Origin: Angiostrongylus vasorum
Taxonomy: Eukaryota; Nematoda; Chromadorea; Rhabditida; Metastrongylidae
Reading direction: 5' to 3'
DNA length: 64,000 nt
Assembly (NCBI GenBank): GCA_018806985.1
Contig: JADANN010000375.1
Location: 2,232,001-2,296,000 of the forward strand
Positions 22,470 to 36,600 of the stretch are shown piece after piece; the stretch's first letter is position 1, and every line of letters starts with the position of its first letter. Made by a program: the position numbers and the translations under genes. Under the pieces are notes generated by a model, which saw nothing but the letters and a program-made list of their open reading frames with translations, ran no database searches and had not been told where the DNA came from.

Positions 22470-23330
22470 TTACCTGTCACTCACTTGAAGAAAGGATTTT
22501 ATTGATAATATGCTTGTTATACAGGATTTGTCTTATTCTTCTTGAACAATAACAGGAGTTTCTTTTCCAGCACATAGCTGGATCGGATTTTCGCACTGAG
22601 AAGACGGTGATCAGATCCTGCACAGTATTAAGGTCCCACTGAGATTTCAAAGAGTTTCTGTTCATGACAAAATGATCGATCTCCGCAAAGGCCTGGCCTT
22701 TGGAGACTCCCTATGTCCATTGGAAATTCCAGTCTTCTCAAAAAAATGAGTCCTCATGGAAGAAACATTCTACGGATAGGAATCCTACAAGACAGTTTCA
22801 ATTCGCATTTCCTCCTACAATTCCGAATTCCCTTTTCTCGCATTCATTTTCGTTTGCTGCTCCTATTTTGACGCTGAAGTCTCCAACGATGAATCCACAG
22901 AACGACTTCTCGTTGCCGATTACTTCCTCCATCTGGTTGTAGAACGTGTCTAATTCGCTCTCATCAGGTGTACAAATCGGTGAATTGATAATGTTTTCTG
23001 TGCGGTAGTTGAAGACGAAGAATCGCCAACAGTGGTGAGAGGATTTCGTAGGAGGGGTGGGAAATAGATGATTGTACGACGAAGATAACGCTTGCGACAG
23101 TTCGTAGCGGAAACTTCCTTCCACGAATGGCAAGGATTCCGTCATCTAATTGGTGCATGCCGGGGTCTTTCCGATCCTCATCTCTTGCTGGCCGATCACA
23201 TGGAATTCTATGCGATCAGAAACCTGAAGAAGAACGTAGAGGTCGCCTTCTGAGGAGTCGTAGACGTGCTCGTTTTGTTCGCTTCCAAGTACTATTTATC
23301 TGGATTACAAAATTAAAGCCAAATTAATAA
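22470..23330 (-). pseudogene. LINE endonuclease-domain remnant (RTE-like)
   Basis: The minus strand encodes DTFYNQMEEVIGNEKSFCGF followed by IVGDFSVKIGAANENECEK, the conserved GDFNAKIG block of apurinic-type endonucleases. Further down lies a frame-shifted EIDHFVMNRNSL stretch matching the EIDHI motif. The frame is broken several times. Confidence 0.65.
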
Positions 23331-23339
23331 GGTTTTATT

Positions 23340-25790
23340 TCGCAGTGACTTACCGACTAATCCATTATAGATCATGATGTTCTTGGATGCCAGGCTGAGA
23401 TGTACAGCTGCTGTGGTGATTCTGCTAATCAATCTATCCAGGAAAAGAAGGAACTCGGCATTTCCTTCAGCCGAGCTAAGAACCAACCTATCCCGTGACA
23501 GATCCCGACAAGCTGCTGCCCGCCATCTTCTCGCCAGAAAAAGTTTGAAAAAAAGGGCCTACTACCAAAAATGTGGAGCATTTCGGGTGCTTTAAGGGAT
23601 CGCAGCTCACTGAGTAACAACACTGCTTGCAGGGAACAAATAGAGTCTACCAGTCCACGCTCAACTTATTCGATGATAATGACAGTTCTAATTTATCTGT
23701 TGGCATGACTTAATTTCACATATTTCGGTGACCCTAGTAGTTTTTTCCACTTTATTCATTGCTTCACATCCTTCACCCATGAATGGTTTGCGGATTTGCT
23801 TGTGACCTGGGTGCAGCATTGCTAGGATTATGTGGCCTTCATAAATGTCTTTGAATGGTGGTTAGAGCGTTTCCAGATCTACATCAATGACAGTCGAGTC
23901 TTTTTAGATCGGAGGTGGCTTTCCTCAGATAAGTCAGGTACCAATTCACCAACCCATAAGAAATGAGAGGCAGCATTGGCCACCATGAGGTTGCAGTCAC
24001 GATATCGATTAACAGGAATACAGGTTAGACAGAGCAATAAGCATGAAATATATCCTTGCTGTATTCATCCTTGGACATTCGTAAATATTTACAAAACGCA
24101 TACCCACCGAGTTCATTCCGAATATTCTGGAACAGTTTCGAAGAATTTACTGCTCGTAAGCATCATCTCTATGTATTAAAAATAACAAAGGAGGTTCAAT
24201 TCCGCCAATTACAATTTACTTATAGCTGTGGCCACGGTTTTCCGATGAAGTTTAGCTCCCGCCGTTGTGTGTTTGCTAGAATTTCACATTGAAGTGACGT
24301 TATCAAACGTTCAGTTCACTTCTTGTACCTGAGGCTTTCAATGATCTAAGTTCCTGATTTAACATTATCAAATAGTTGTCATAGTAGGGGTTTAAGCACC
24401 TACACCACTAGCACCATTTGTTATCGTACTGATCATCGGCCGATTCCCTAATGGTCGGTAGCCACCATTAGCCAGGAGTGACAAATGTTGGCTGATTTCG
24501 ATAATGTGGGTAGGTAAATTGCCGTCGGTTAAATCTAGAGTGAATTCATGGAAAGCCAATTTGTCTCTAAAGCCTCATTCACTCTTCTCCAAATGCTGTA
24601 GCTCAGTGAATTTAGGCACCAGAGCTTAGTTTCAGAATTGGACGAAAGCTTGTGAGAGGCATGGGAAGCTTACAGGACCGATGTAGTGAGAAGAAAAAAT
24701 AGCACACGACCATGTGTCCTTTTTGTCGATACTGCGATTCTTCTGGCACTTGGCAGAGACTGCGCTCTTACCTACTCTAATCTTAACGGTTAATGAGAGT
24801 ACAAGTGATGTACTTCATTGGAGGACTTCCATGTGAAACGTTTATAAGAGAGGTTCTGGAATATCAATTTAGTAAGACTTGTCACACACGTTCTGACCAG
24901 CTAGGACAGTTTCACACGATGTTCGTTACATTCCACTCAGTGGATATCTATGCGCTACGTTATGAATCGCAAACTGAGGCAATCAAATCTTTACATAAAT
25001 AATATTAAACAATCATGATACAACGAGATTAATACTGAAGATGCTGTTCTTCTAAAAAGAGACTTACACTAAAGTTTTTTTTATACGAATCATCCCCACA
25101 TTTACTCTGCGAATCCCAGCACTTCATGCATTCGATTTGTTCCCTAACATTCATCATCCATGAAGGCCTTCGAACTTTTCGCGCGTATGTTCGGCTGCTG
25201 TTTAGGGATTTTTGTGTTCTTTACGAATGTCGTTGCATGATTATGAAGTCGATTCTTCTGGAAATCCTTGGCCGAGCTAAAGGATTCAAGGGAATGAACT
25301 GTTCCCGGAAAAGTCTGGTACCAATTTCCCCAACCCAGAGGGATAAGAGGTTTACTGAGCTCCAGACGAGGTCGAACCAGCACTGCGCTCGTGAAGAACG
25401 GTATCACAAGCAGAGTTCTGCAGTAAGAAAACAAGAAGAGAGCGGAAACTGTAAGAACAGAATATAAGCGAATAGAAGGACGAAGCACTTATATTCATTC
25501 ACAACTAGGAGATAATACGGTGAAACGGTGTTTTTCAGTTAATGTGATAAGTCACGGTGAAGCGTAATGCGATGTTCCGTAAAACTTAAACTGGTCATAA
25601 GTCGCTAAAAGATTATACACGAGACGACATGTGAACAGAAAGTGCATCAGATAGTGTTGTCTTAAAAGCTACTATAACGTTTATACATTACTTGCGCACC
25701 ATCGATGTAACGAAGGTGAGAGTATTCGTAGAAATAGAGGACACTCTCTGGAATAAAGAGAACAGTCTCCTTTGCTGTAGTGATCATAAG
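23340..25790. other. Unassigned stretch with faint SINE fragments
   Basis: Short minus-strand SINE A fragments are visible at about 23930-23970 (AAGTCAGGTACCAATTCACC) and 25295-25400 (AAGTCTGGTACCAATTTCCC). No gene is recognised. Confidence 0.4.
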
Positions 25791-25799
25791 AGATTGTAA

Positions 25800-26105
25800 A
25801 GGATATTTTAACTTCGTCTTCGTTGTCGCTTCACATAGTCGACGGAGATCGTCAAAGCCAGTGTTGGTCCGTATCTCATCAACGGTAAAATTCTGATTCC
25901 GGTAGTTATACGCTCCTAGAAATTAGTGGCTTACGGTTATTTATTACTTTACCCGATTGTTCCACCTCTTCTACTTACTGTTTGAAAGAACTGTTGTTCC
26001 CTGTTATCAAAAGAGCGTGTATTGGTGGGTATCTTCTCCTCATGGCTAATCCGATGATGTCATGCGCGATATTCCTGTCTTACGCAATCACTTACCTAAA
26101 TAGGG
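25800..26105 (-). pseudogene. LINE endonuclease fragment (RTE-like)
   Basis: The minus strand reads DIIGLAMRRRYPPIHAL, matching the [12 protein letters not shown] block at 10.1 kb, then DEIRTNTGFDDLRRLCEAT, parallel to [14 protein letters not shown] at 9.9 kb. It is short and decayed. Confidence 0.55.
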
Positions 26106-26301
26106 TTGTGGGATACCAGCATGCGTGCGCCAAAGGTACAGATTCTCAGTAGAGCCCTCACAGATTTAGGCAGCCTAAACTATCAGACAGATTATTGACT
26201 CTTCTCCACACACAGCCCTAACCAAAGCTGCCATGTCGGGATCACTTTTGACATCAGCGGACTATAAGCCCAAATGTACGGGATACATAAATATAAGCTC
26301 T

Positions 26302-26568
26302 CGGCATTAATCAATCCGTGAGGGATGCGCCGTGCATTCGACTTCATTAGAGCATCGATGGTGGTGATTGAATGCATACCTGGTCTTTACAATGACCCGG
26401 GGGTGGCCTGTTGATGTATCGAGCCAGTGCTGCTGTCCTCTCAGACAAGTCTGGTACCAATTTGCCGACCCCGGAGGGATGGAAGGCTTGGTGAGCCATG
26501 AGCGCGGGGGATCGATTCCATGTGTATTGCAGGGCGCCTCCAACCACTGTGCCACACGCACCCTCGAG
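26302..26568 (-). mobile_element. SINE family A, near full length
   Basis: The minus strand begins with GGTGCGTGTGGCACAGTGGT, then GGAATCGATCCCCCGCGCTC and CCGGGGTCGGCAAATTGGTA, and ends in a TTAATGCCGAGAGCTTATAT tail. Confidence 0.9.
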
Positions 26569-27638
26569 ATACAATAATTTGCATATTCGCAAGCAATCAC
26601 ATCCACGCACAGGTGCATGAATATATCTAGTGAAGTGCAGAAAGTGTGTGTTGATTGTGCACAGCAAAAACAAGAAATCCATGTCCTCGTTCAAGCGACG
26701 TCTCTTATAACGTACATGCTGGATTTCATTCCGCGTTTAGTCTCCCGATCGTAGACATGGCAGATGGAGGTCGACTTTGAATCCCTCAAATTGGAGGCTG
26801 GATGGGTTTTTCACCGCAAACCATGCGCATTAAAACCAACGCATACCGTCCACTTTGCCCACGTTCCTCATTACCAGGACCCTTGTTAAGAAGTTAGTAA
26901 CAAAAGCTGGGAATCGTTACGTGAGTGATACACTACTATTTGTGCAATAGAGGCATTTCACTACACTCCTCACTGTTCGTTGGCAACAATTTCTATAACG
27001 GGATGAGCAATCCATTTCCAAAACCTTCCTGTGATGTGAAAAGCTTTGAAAAACTCCTGCGATGAAGAAGTTGCTTATTGAACAGAAGAAAGGTAATAAA
27101 GAACTTGAGGAAAAGAAGAGAGTCGGAGAGGAAATGCATTAAAAATCAGTGCGCATTGTCCCCAATGCGTCGCTTTAACTCATCACTTTTAAATGATCCA
27201 CACAACCAACATATTCAAAATGTAACATTTTAGTGCTCTACTTAGGTTCTTCGGAAATAAAGCACGCCCTTCAACGACATTTCCAGAATGAATCTGGATT
27301 TTTGAATGCACTTAATCCGTAAAGTCACATATTCCACGCGCATTTGCAGAAGTCGCAATGTTCCGTAGATTTTTTACAGTGGTGTGGGTGGACTGCCAGT
27401 AACATGGTTTAATGGGACCAGTTTTAGCCAAATCTGAAATCTCTGGATATTTCTTCCTGATTGTTTGGGTGGATTACTGATCCTGGATAGTCATGAGTCG
27501 CCATATTCCCCACTGAACGACAATATCGCTCTACGTCGACGCTGTTTATTCGATTAGGTTGTTTTAAGCAGCCTATTCACTGTCAAAATTCGGTTCAAAC
27601 GTATTCGACGCTACATTAAACGAATTCGCTTGAAGTTC

Positions 27639-30600
27639 ATGGCGTCGATGCTAAGAGTATCTTTTTCTTTTTGTCAAAATCAATTTTTGCTTTTCAATCT
27701 TTTTTCTGCGTCCAGCGGTTTACCACCTCATCGTGGCTGAGAGATGTTCCTTGATGTCGGGCTGCTATGTTTAGCGGGGGATTCATGCCCCCCAGCAGGG
27801 TCTCACAAGCTGAGAATGAGTCGGACGTTTCCATCAGGAAGCCCAGGCAAGAGTAAATCAATACCAAGATCCACCACCGCCGTGGTATGAAACAAGTCAC
27901 ATAGTGGCAAATCTCCCTGTGATCCACAAGGGCGACGACTGCTTGTGCTGGTGACGGCCTGGGGGCAGACTTTAGCAAGGCTGACCTCGGGACTCCAGGG
28001 AGCCACAATGGCTAAGCCAGCAAAACTTCGAAAAACTGGAGATTGTGCTGGGGCCCTCACAATTAGTGAGGACGGGCCATCCAAGAAGGTAATGTTTTTA
28101 AAGAAAGTCGATCCTGGGAAATCTTCTTTGTTAAAATTATAAGTTGCCAATATTTTCCACTGTTCCCAAGGAAATATACTAGTTTTTTGTGTGGGATGCG
28201 AATAGACTGTTTCTTTCGATAATATAAGTTTGGTTTTCAGAGCGCTGAGTCGGATGCTCCATTGAATTTTGATGATGAATGGGTGAAAATTCATAAAATT
28301 GTCTTGGCACTGATCACTCAAGAGAGGGTTACCCAGTTGGAATGGCAAGATTTGTTTCTCGCCGTTTACAAAATCCATTCGTGGGTTGATGATGGCAAGA
28401 AGAAGCTTCATGCGGCTATCAACCAGGACGTGAAGGAGTATGTTCGAGAAGCTAGAGAGGTATTTTTTAAATTAACTGTAGGCTGTAAATGCGGTGTAGA
28501 AGTGAATATTGACTTTATGATGGCTTGAGGGGTGCGTGTAGCGCAGTGTTCGCAGGCACCCTGCAAAACACATGGGATCGATCTCCCCACCCAGGCCCAC
28601 CAAGTCCTCATCGCCCCGGCGTCGCAGATCGGTACCGGACTTGTCTGAGAGGATAGCAGCACTAGCTCCATACATCAGTAGGCCACTGCGGCGTTGTAAT
28701 GGCCAGATATGCATTCAGTCACCTCCAGCGATGCTTAATGAAGTCGAATGCATGAAGCATCCCTCAGGGATTGATCAACGCTGGGAGCTTTATCATTTAT
28801 AAAGGAATGTGTTTGTTCGCATTCATTCCTTTCTTGTGCTTTTTTTCCTAAGGGACATCAAGCAGTTGTGTAGTTGTGTTTTTGTTGGTCTTTTTTTGTT
28901 TCAGTTCGTTTACAAGACATGTTTAAGTTATTCTTTTAGCGCATAAACTGCTATATGGAGCGAGGTGACCAAGCATTGTTGAAAGCGTACATAAATGAAT
29001 GGACCAAGTTTCACCAGCAAACAGCTATTCTCCCACTGCCATTCATGGTGAGGCGGCACAGTTAATTTTCATATTAGTTGTATAAATCATGCATTTCTTC
29101 GTAATTCTTCGTCAATCCTACAACGTCACTTTGCTTTAAGGCAATTGATCCTGAGACCGCTCCTCCTGTCCCTCCTCCTTCTAACAATGAAGGTCGTGTT
29201 TCGAGACAATACAGGGGTAAAACAGTGCGGGAAGAAATGCTTGAGACATGGAAGAAAGTTGTTTTTCAACACATAAGTTTAAAGTTGCTTTCGGCTGCTC
29301 TTCGACTTGTCGAAACCGAACGAAACGGTGAAACCATCGATGCTCGTCTGGTTATTGGTGTTAGAGAGAGTTGGGGTAGGATGTATTTTTTTTCTTCGAT
29401 AAGTCATGGTAGTGTATTATTTCTGATAGTTTTCGCTATTAGCTCTCCTGAATACCTATTTCTTATATTTATTCTTTGTGTAGTCATTTTATTTATGTAT
29501 TTTCTCCATTTTGTTTTACGGATGCGAAGACTACGACGATATGTATTCTTCCATTGATAAACAAATTTATTCGGCTAACGTTTTGATGTATAGAGGAGCG
29601 TTTAGGACAGTGGTCTGAGGCGCTCTATAATACGCATAAGATGGATCTCCGCGCCCCCAGGCTCACCAAGCCTTCCATCCGTCCGGGGTCGGCAAATTGG
29701 TAGCATACTTGTCTGGCAGCATAGCAACACTGGCTCGATACATCGGCACCGCCGGGGAGTCTTATAAAGGCCAGATATGCATTCAGTCACCTCCAATGGT
29801 GCTTGATGAAATCGAATGCATGACACATCCTTCAGGAATTGATCAACGCTGAAGCTTTATCCTTTATCCTTTAACATTTCGACATTTTCATCTTCATCAG
29901 AGCCGATGACCCGAGTCGATGATCTACAGTTGTTCGTCTCCTCGATATGTCGTCTTCATCTTCGGATCCAATCGGATGTTCCTCAGTAGAGATTCGTTCG
30001 AATAAGGCAATCTCACCCGTCGATGGTCTTTTATACATGACGTTGGTTGTAGATAAAAGTGACCATCCGATGATAAGGACTGATTTTCTCTAGACAATCC
30101 ATCCTGCAGAAATCGACATCACTATCAGCTATTATGACTACTAGAACAGTTTAAAACTTTATCATGTTGTTCTGATTGCATCAGTTCCTGTCATTATTTG
30201 GGTTTTTTTCTAGGGAGCTTAACTGTTGTCTCTCTTTTCTCAGTTCTATTTCTGAGTTAATAACATCTGTTCTAGTGGCACTGTACGATCAGCGAGATTG
30301 CTATTTCGAAGATGTTCTCGAGCAATACCGAAAGCACTTCGAGCGTGAGTTTGTAGAAGAGACTGTGGCCTACTATAAGAAGAGAGCTGCACAGGTATGC
30401 TCATTGATATGTTTCGAAGAACACTTTTGTTTTACGCCAACTAAATAACCTCTAGTTGTTTGCCTTCCTAAATCACATGGAACCTTCTGTTCATGCATCG
30501 TTATCCTGCAACCGTTATGTGTGATGTCAGTCGGTTTTGTACGTCGATTTGACTGTGCTTGAAGATCTATTGTATTCTGTCCTCATTGACGCCCTGAATG

Positions 30601-33600
30601 TGGTTGGGATTGTATTCCCTTGAATCACATTCCCAGGTCCACTTATGGTAATTGCCGATTCTTGTGTATCATACTTAAGTTTCTTCTCCTACGACTTGAA
30701 TCATACAAGAACGACAGGGATTTCTCTAGTCTCTTCAGTAAAAATTCTGTGGATGCCAGTAGAACACCCATGCGATGGTGCTGGTCGCTGTCTTTCGCTT
30801 GATTGACGGATTCGAAGAAAGTAACACTTTTTTGTAATAGGCACTTTACTTTAAATCCATTTGGTAAGAAGAAAACGGAATTCTTTGGTGGCTGACGTGG
30901 CAGATATTCACTTGTACCTCAGCCTCAGAGGTAGTGTCGAACCCTTCAGATTAGACGACCTTGGTGGGGCGATGAACCTTCGCGACTCGCAGAAACAACG
31001 GGTACTCATTCACGCCAAGGCAACATGTCATAGAGGAAAGGGGTGTTGCTACAACCGTTTATTTTTTTCTTTCCTTTGGTATAATTTATGGCTGACGTGT
31101 TCTATTACAGTACTTGGCAGAAAATGGAGTCATTAACTATATGTCGTACGCTGACCGCATGTTAGAAGAGGAAGAACAACGTGCTCGAAAATATCTCAAT
31201 CCTAACCCGGAAAGTGTGGCAAGGGTGATTTCCGTAGTTTTCTTTTGCTGTCTTCTTACCTTTTTTTCTTGTTCCGATGTCCATTCACGATCCTGCGTAT
31301 TTATGAACTACGTATATTTCAGCTTGTTGAGAGCTGCGTTCAAGTGCTTGTTGTAGAATTCGAGGATCAAATACTTGCTGAGTGTCCTTCATTGATTGCC
31401 AAAAACGATGTTGAAAGTACGTGTGGACATATACTCTACTGCTTTTGTGACATTGTTCAGCTATATACACAGGGGGGCACGTGTAGCACAGTGATCGGAG
31501 GCGCCGTGCGACACACATTGGGTCGATCCACGCGCCCCAGGCTCACCAAGCCTTCCTTCCTTCCGAAGTTGTCAAATTTGTACCAGACTTGTCTGGGAGG
31601 ATAGCAGCATTGGCTCGATACATCGGTAAGCCACCGCGAGTCATTGAGGGCAGATATGGATTCAGTCACCTCTAACGATGTTTATGAAGTGGAATGCATG
31701 ATGCATCCCTCAGGATTGATCAGCGATGAGAGCTTTATCGTTTTATACGCACACCACTTACGATTTTAAAATTGATCCTATTAATTGGAATTGATTTTTT
31801 TGACAGAGTTGCGAATGATGTATCGATTAATAAAGTGGACTCCGTCTGGGATAGAAGTTGTATTAAAAGCAGTTGATAACCATATTCGTGGTGAAGGGCT
31901 GGACGATATGAAGGAAAACGCTTCGACTATCACGACAGTGAGAATGTTTTAGTTCTAATCAACTTGAAACGATTGTCACTTTGTGCTTCGGATGACTCCA
32001 ATTTTTGTATTTTCAGGACCCAGAGAAGTATATTTCGCAATTGCTAAGCATGTTTGGACGGTTCAGTACACTCGTTAAAGAAGGGTTTTATGATGATGCC
32101 CGGTTATTAACTGCAAGAGATAAGGTTTGACCAATACCTCTGCTTTTTGTTACGGTCTTCACTTATTATGTTTCTCTTTTCACGGAACTTTAGCAAGACT
32201 TCTCTCTTAGTTCATGCAGTGGCTTTTGTTAGACTATTCTTTTCGTTTTTTAAGCAGTACATGTTATTTTGCCTTCGATATTATATTCGTCACCTCTCAG
32301 ATTTTTATTATAGTGATGTTCAGTTATTTGCAAAACTCCGGACCGCAGGTGTTTGTAGTGGGGAACGAACGCGCTATTACGCTTTCCGGGAGCTAACACG
32401 TTCACCACAACACCATGCGGATCCTTCGTTTCGCCTTTCTGTCAGCTAGTTTTCTATTTACCAGTGCAATCAGCAATCGCCCGTGAATGGGATTGGTCTG
32501 GTGGCCCAAATCGGCAATGAAGATAGCTGAGAGAAAGGCGAGACGAAGGACCCACATGGTATGGTGGTGAACATGTTAACCCCGGAAAAAGGTAATAGCA
32601 CGTTCATGCCTCATCGCGAACATCTGCGGTCCGGAGTTTTGCGAATATCTCAGCATCACCGTGGTTGTATCACACATAAGACCCTGCCATGGAAAATCGT
32701 AATAGGCTACAGATAAAAAGTTAACATTTTCATTATATTTTACTTTTTAGTGGTATTGTGTAAAATATCTCCGAAAAGGCGCTTTGACTCGTGTGATTTC
32801 TGGTTTTTAGGCTTTCCGAGCACTTGTCAATGATACCACCATTTTTAAAATGGAACTACCCATTGGGAAAAAAAAAGGTTTGTTTAACAAGTCTTCAGTA
32901 GTCTTCAGTCTAGATATAGTTGCGATCTATCATGTTTTCGCTTCAGTCGAGGTGTAGCAGTTGAGTCGAAGTGTCCAGAACTACTTGCGAACTACTGTGA
33001 TCTTCTACTACGAAAAACCCAGCTGAGCAAAAAGCTCACATCTGAGGAGATTGACGCAAAGCTCAATAACCTAGTAGGTTTAATAACGTCACCGTTATTG
33101 CCTGATTGCTAATCTAGTTTTCGAACTACTTTGGAAGGAATGTGTTCTTCCTAATCTGCCTTTTACTACTTGTCCTTTTGGTAAATAGTTTGTATTGTAG
33201 CTTCTTGTGCTGAAATATATCGCGAACAAGGATGTATTTATGCGGTTCCATAAGGCACACCTGTCTAGACGACTTATTCTTGATATGAGCGCAGACCAGG
33301 AGAAGGAAGAAGCCATGGTTAACAAGCTAAGAGTACGTGTTCAATTTATGGGATAGGTCTGCCACTTTATGTTCTTTTTTAATTGAAGAGCAGTCGTAAC
33401 ATATTTGCGTTTTTTAGCTTTATTGAATTCGACTATTCTTCTAGCACTTCATATTTTAGGAGTGTGGAATGCCAGCTGAACTCGTCAATAAACTTTTTCG
33501 GATGCTGCAGGACATTGAGGTAAACAAAGACATCAACTCTAGTTTTAAGAAGTCATTGGTCGGTATAAACAACAACAAAACTTTATCAGACCTTATTAAC

Positions 33601-36600
33601 ATAAAGATCCTTAATGGCGGGGCATGGGGACGAGGCGGTGTTGGTGCTGAAAGGGTTCGAGTGTCATTGCCTAGAGAGTTAGAGGAATTCGTTCCAGAGG
33701 TAGGACAGATCTTTTATCTTACAATTCTATTGCTATTTCTAAACATTATTGATAGGTAAACATTTGAGTGGACAAATGTGATTTTTTTGCAGGTTGAAGC
33801 ATTTTACAAAAAGCATCACAATGGTAGAAAATTGAATTGGATGCATCATTGGAGCAGTGGAACTATAATCTTCGGGACATCTTCCGGTGGTCGATTCGAT
33901 TTGGATGTGACAACGTTTCAAATGGCCGTGCTTTTCTCGTGGAATGATCGTGCTCATGAGAAAATCTCTTTTGAGTCTTTGCGGCTCTCGACAGAACTTC
34001 CTGATACAGAATTAGCTAGGACGCTCTACGTAAGTTTAGCTGTTGTTTATTTATAGCTGTGGTGTTCATCCTTATTTTGTTGTTTTCGAAATTTCTGGAG
34101 TCTGTTTCTCCATTATCCTGCAATTTTGCTGCAAATGGATATCAGACTCTATCGATAAGCTTGCGCGGGGTTTTAGTTAAAATTTCTACTGTGCCTAACG
34201 AATGGGCACCACCGCGTTCTTTGGAACTGCAATGGTTCGACCCGAGCATTCAAAACAGTTGTCTCTTGTGATATGAGTTTTCAAAGTTCCATGGAGACAA
34301 ATTTAGTGAAATGGAACACCTCACCAATTTATGTTAGTAGTCATCAGTATTGCTGTGAATGGACGCGTGTAGCAGTGATCGCATGTGCCCTGCAATAAAC
34401 ATGGGATCGATCCCCGCACCGCAGGCTCACCAAGCCTTCCATCTCTCCGGGGTCCGCAAATTGGTACCGGACTTGTCTAGGGGAATTGCATCACTGACTC
34501 ACATATCGGTGAGCCACTGCGAGTCATTGTAAAGGCCAGATATGCATTTAATCACTTCCAACGATGCTTAATGAAATCGATTGCATGGCGCATCTCCCGA
34601 GGATTGATCAACGCGAAGAGCTTTATGCTTTATCTTTTTTTTATGGCTGTGAAGAAGGTGATAGCACTGAAACACTGGCCATAGAAAAGAGAATTTTGTG
34701 GCGAATTCATGTAACCTTGCCAGTCGAACAAAATATTTAGGTGAGATTAACCGACATTTAACAAGGTTTTGGAAACAAAAGCTTACTGTGTTCTTACCAG
34801 TCAACATTGGTTTCTACTTTATTTCATAGTTTTTCATTGTTTTTCTTCGGTTTCACTTTATTTTTACTACAATGATTTGCAATGATTGTTTTTGGAGAAC
34901 TTTAATTTTAGTCCTTGGTTGCGTATCCTAAAATGAAGTCACAAATTTTACTCTGTGATGCACCATATCCGATTAATCCACATGACTTTACTGATTCGAC
35001 TTTGTTCTTCATCAACCATGATTTCCATCTAATCAAGGTACTGGATTTTGTTTCCTACTTCTTTTTGTCAATATTCGGCAGGCGTGGATTTTTTTATTGA
35101 TAAATAACTAGGTGTATTGATTAGCTTTGCACCGATCGCGCTTGACACATTCTCCATATTGGGTAGGCTATCACTTGAATAGGCTAAAGGTATAGTTAAG
35201 AAAGTCTGTGTAGCAAAGAAAATAGCGAGTAGGAAAGTCTGATTCAGTATGTCTTGCCACATATTCTTTGATATCCATGAGTACTGTCAAGTATGTTGTC
35301 AAGAAAGTCTGTTATCAAACTGATCTGCTTTAGAACGGGAAAAATCAGCTTCGCGGACGCATTAATCTGATTGGTCGGCTACAGCTGTCGATGGAGTCAA
35401 CGTCTTCGAAAGAGCATGAGGATATAGTAGCTTTAAGAGAACTTCGCGTACAAGAAGCAGCTGTTAAGGTGAGGTTATGTTATAAAATTGAATCTTGTGA
35501 ATAGGAATAATGAGATGTTCTCTTCTTGAGCCGACCCGGGCTGCTAATAACAAGATTTATTCGATACGGACTGATGTTTCGAAGAAGGTTTCGCCTTTTT
35601 CAGAGCCTAGAAAGATGAAGTTGACTACAATCTAGTTATCGATATACCTCCATAATCTCAGTAGAAAAACCAGGATACCCAGATTTCAATGGAATTTGAA
35701 TCAAAACAGCTTCTTCACACACGGTTTTCCCTCACTCTTCACATGGAGCATTCCACGTGGATGCAACCATGTAGAGATAATATTGTTGCATAATGTTTTT
35801 TTTTACTTGGATAGTTGGATGGCCAGTCTTCACTGGTTCTCTGGGTCCCAGCACAATTTTTTACTTTTCGGAGTTTTGCTGGTTAAACCATTGTGGTTCT
35901 CTGGAGTCCCGAGGTCAACTAGGCCAAAGTCAGCCCCAGGTCGTCATCACCACAGGTAGTCGCCGGCTTTGCAGATCAGAGGGAGATCTGCCACCATACC
36001 ACTAGTTCGATACCAGGGCGGTGGTGGATCCTGGTATTTGTTTACTCTTAGCTAGGCTTCCTGATGGAAACGCTGGAATCTTTTTCAGCTTGGGAGGCCC
36101 AGCTAGGGGGATGTATCCCCCCTTGTAAATCGCATCCAGACACGCAGGAACTTCTCCCAGCTACGATAAGGCGGCAAACCGTTATGGAAATGTGTCTCTG
36201 TTGTGTTAAAATATCAGTCTTAGATGTGATTAGAGATGTGAGGGCGACTTTTGAGTTCTAATCTGGGAGAGACCTATGTGGTTATATTGTAGTGTTCAGG
36301 TTACCGAATGTTTATTAATCTCAATTATTTGTGACCTAATTGTTACACCGTTTTTATGCAGAGTATAATATAAGTTCCAACGAATTTCATTGGGGTGTGG
36401 TATTCACTTTTTTTATAGGTTTATACATAAACGCCAATTAATGCGAGCGTTTCTAATATGACAGAATGGATCTCTGAACGCTTTTCGCTTAACTATTTAA
36501 TTTCAGATTATGAAAATGCGCAAGACGATAACATCAGCTCAGCTACAAACAGAACTTGTAGAAATGCTTAAACCTATGTTTATCCCGAACCGTAAGCTGA

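Noticed and set aside
27803..28411. 202-codon minus-strand open frame, the longest in the window
   Set aside because: It is antisense to cul-5 exon 2 and runs through a family B repeat; no domain is visible and cul-5 explains the open frame.
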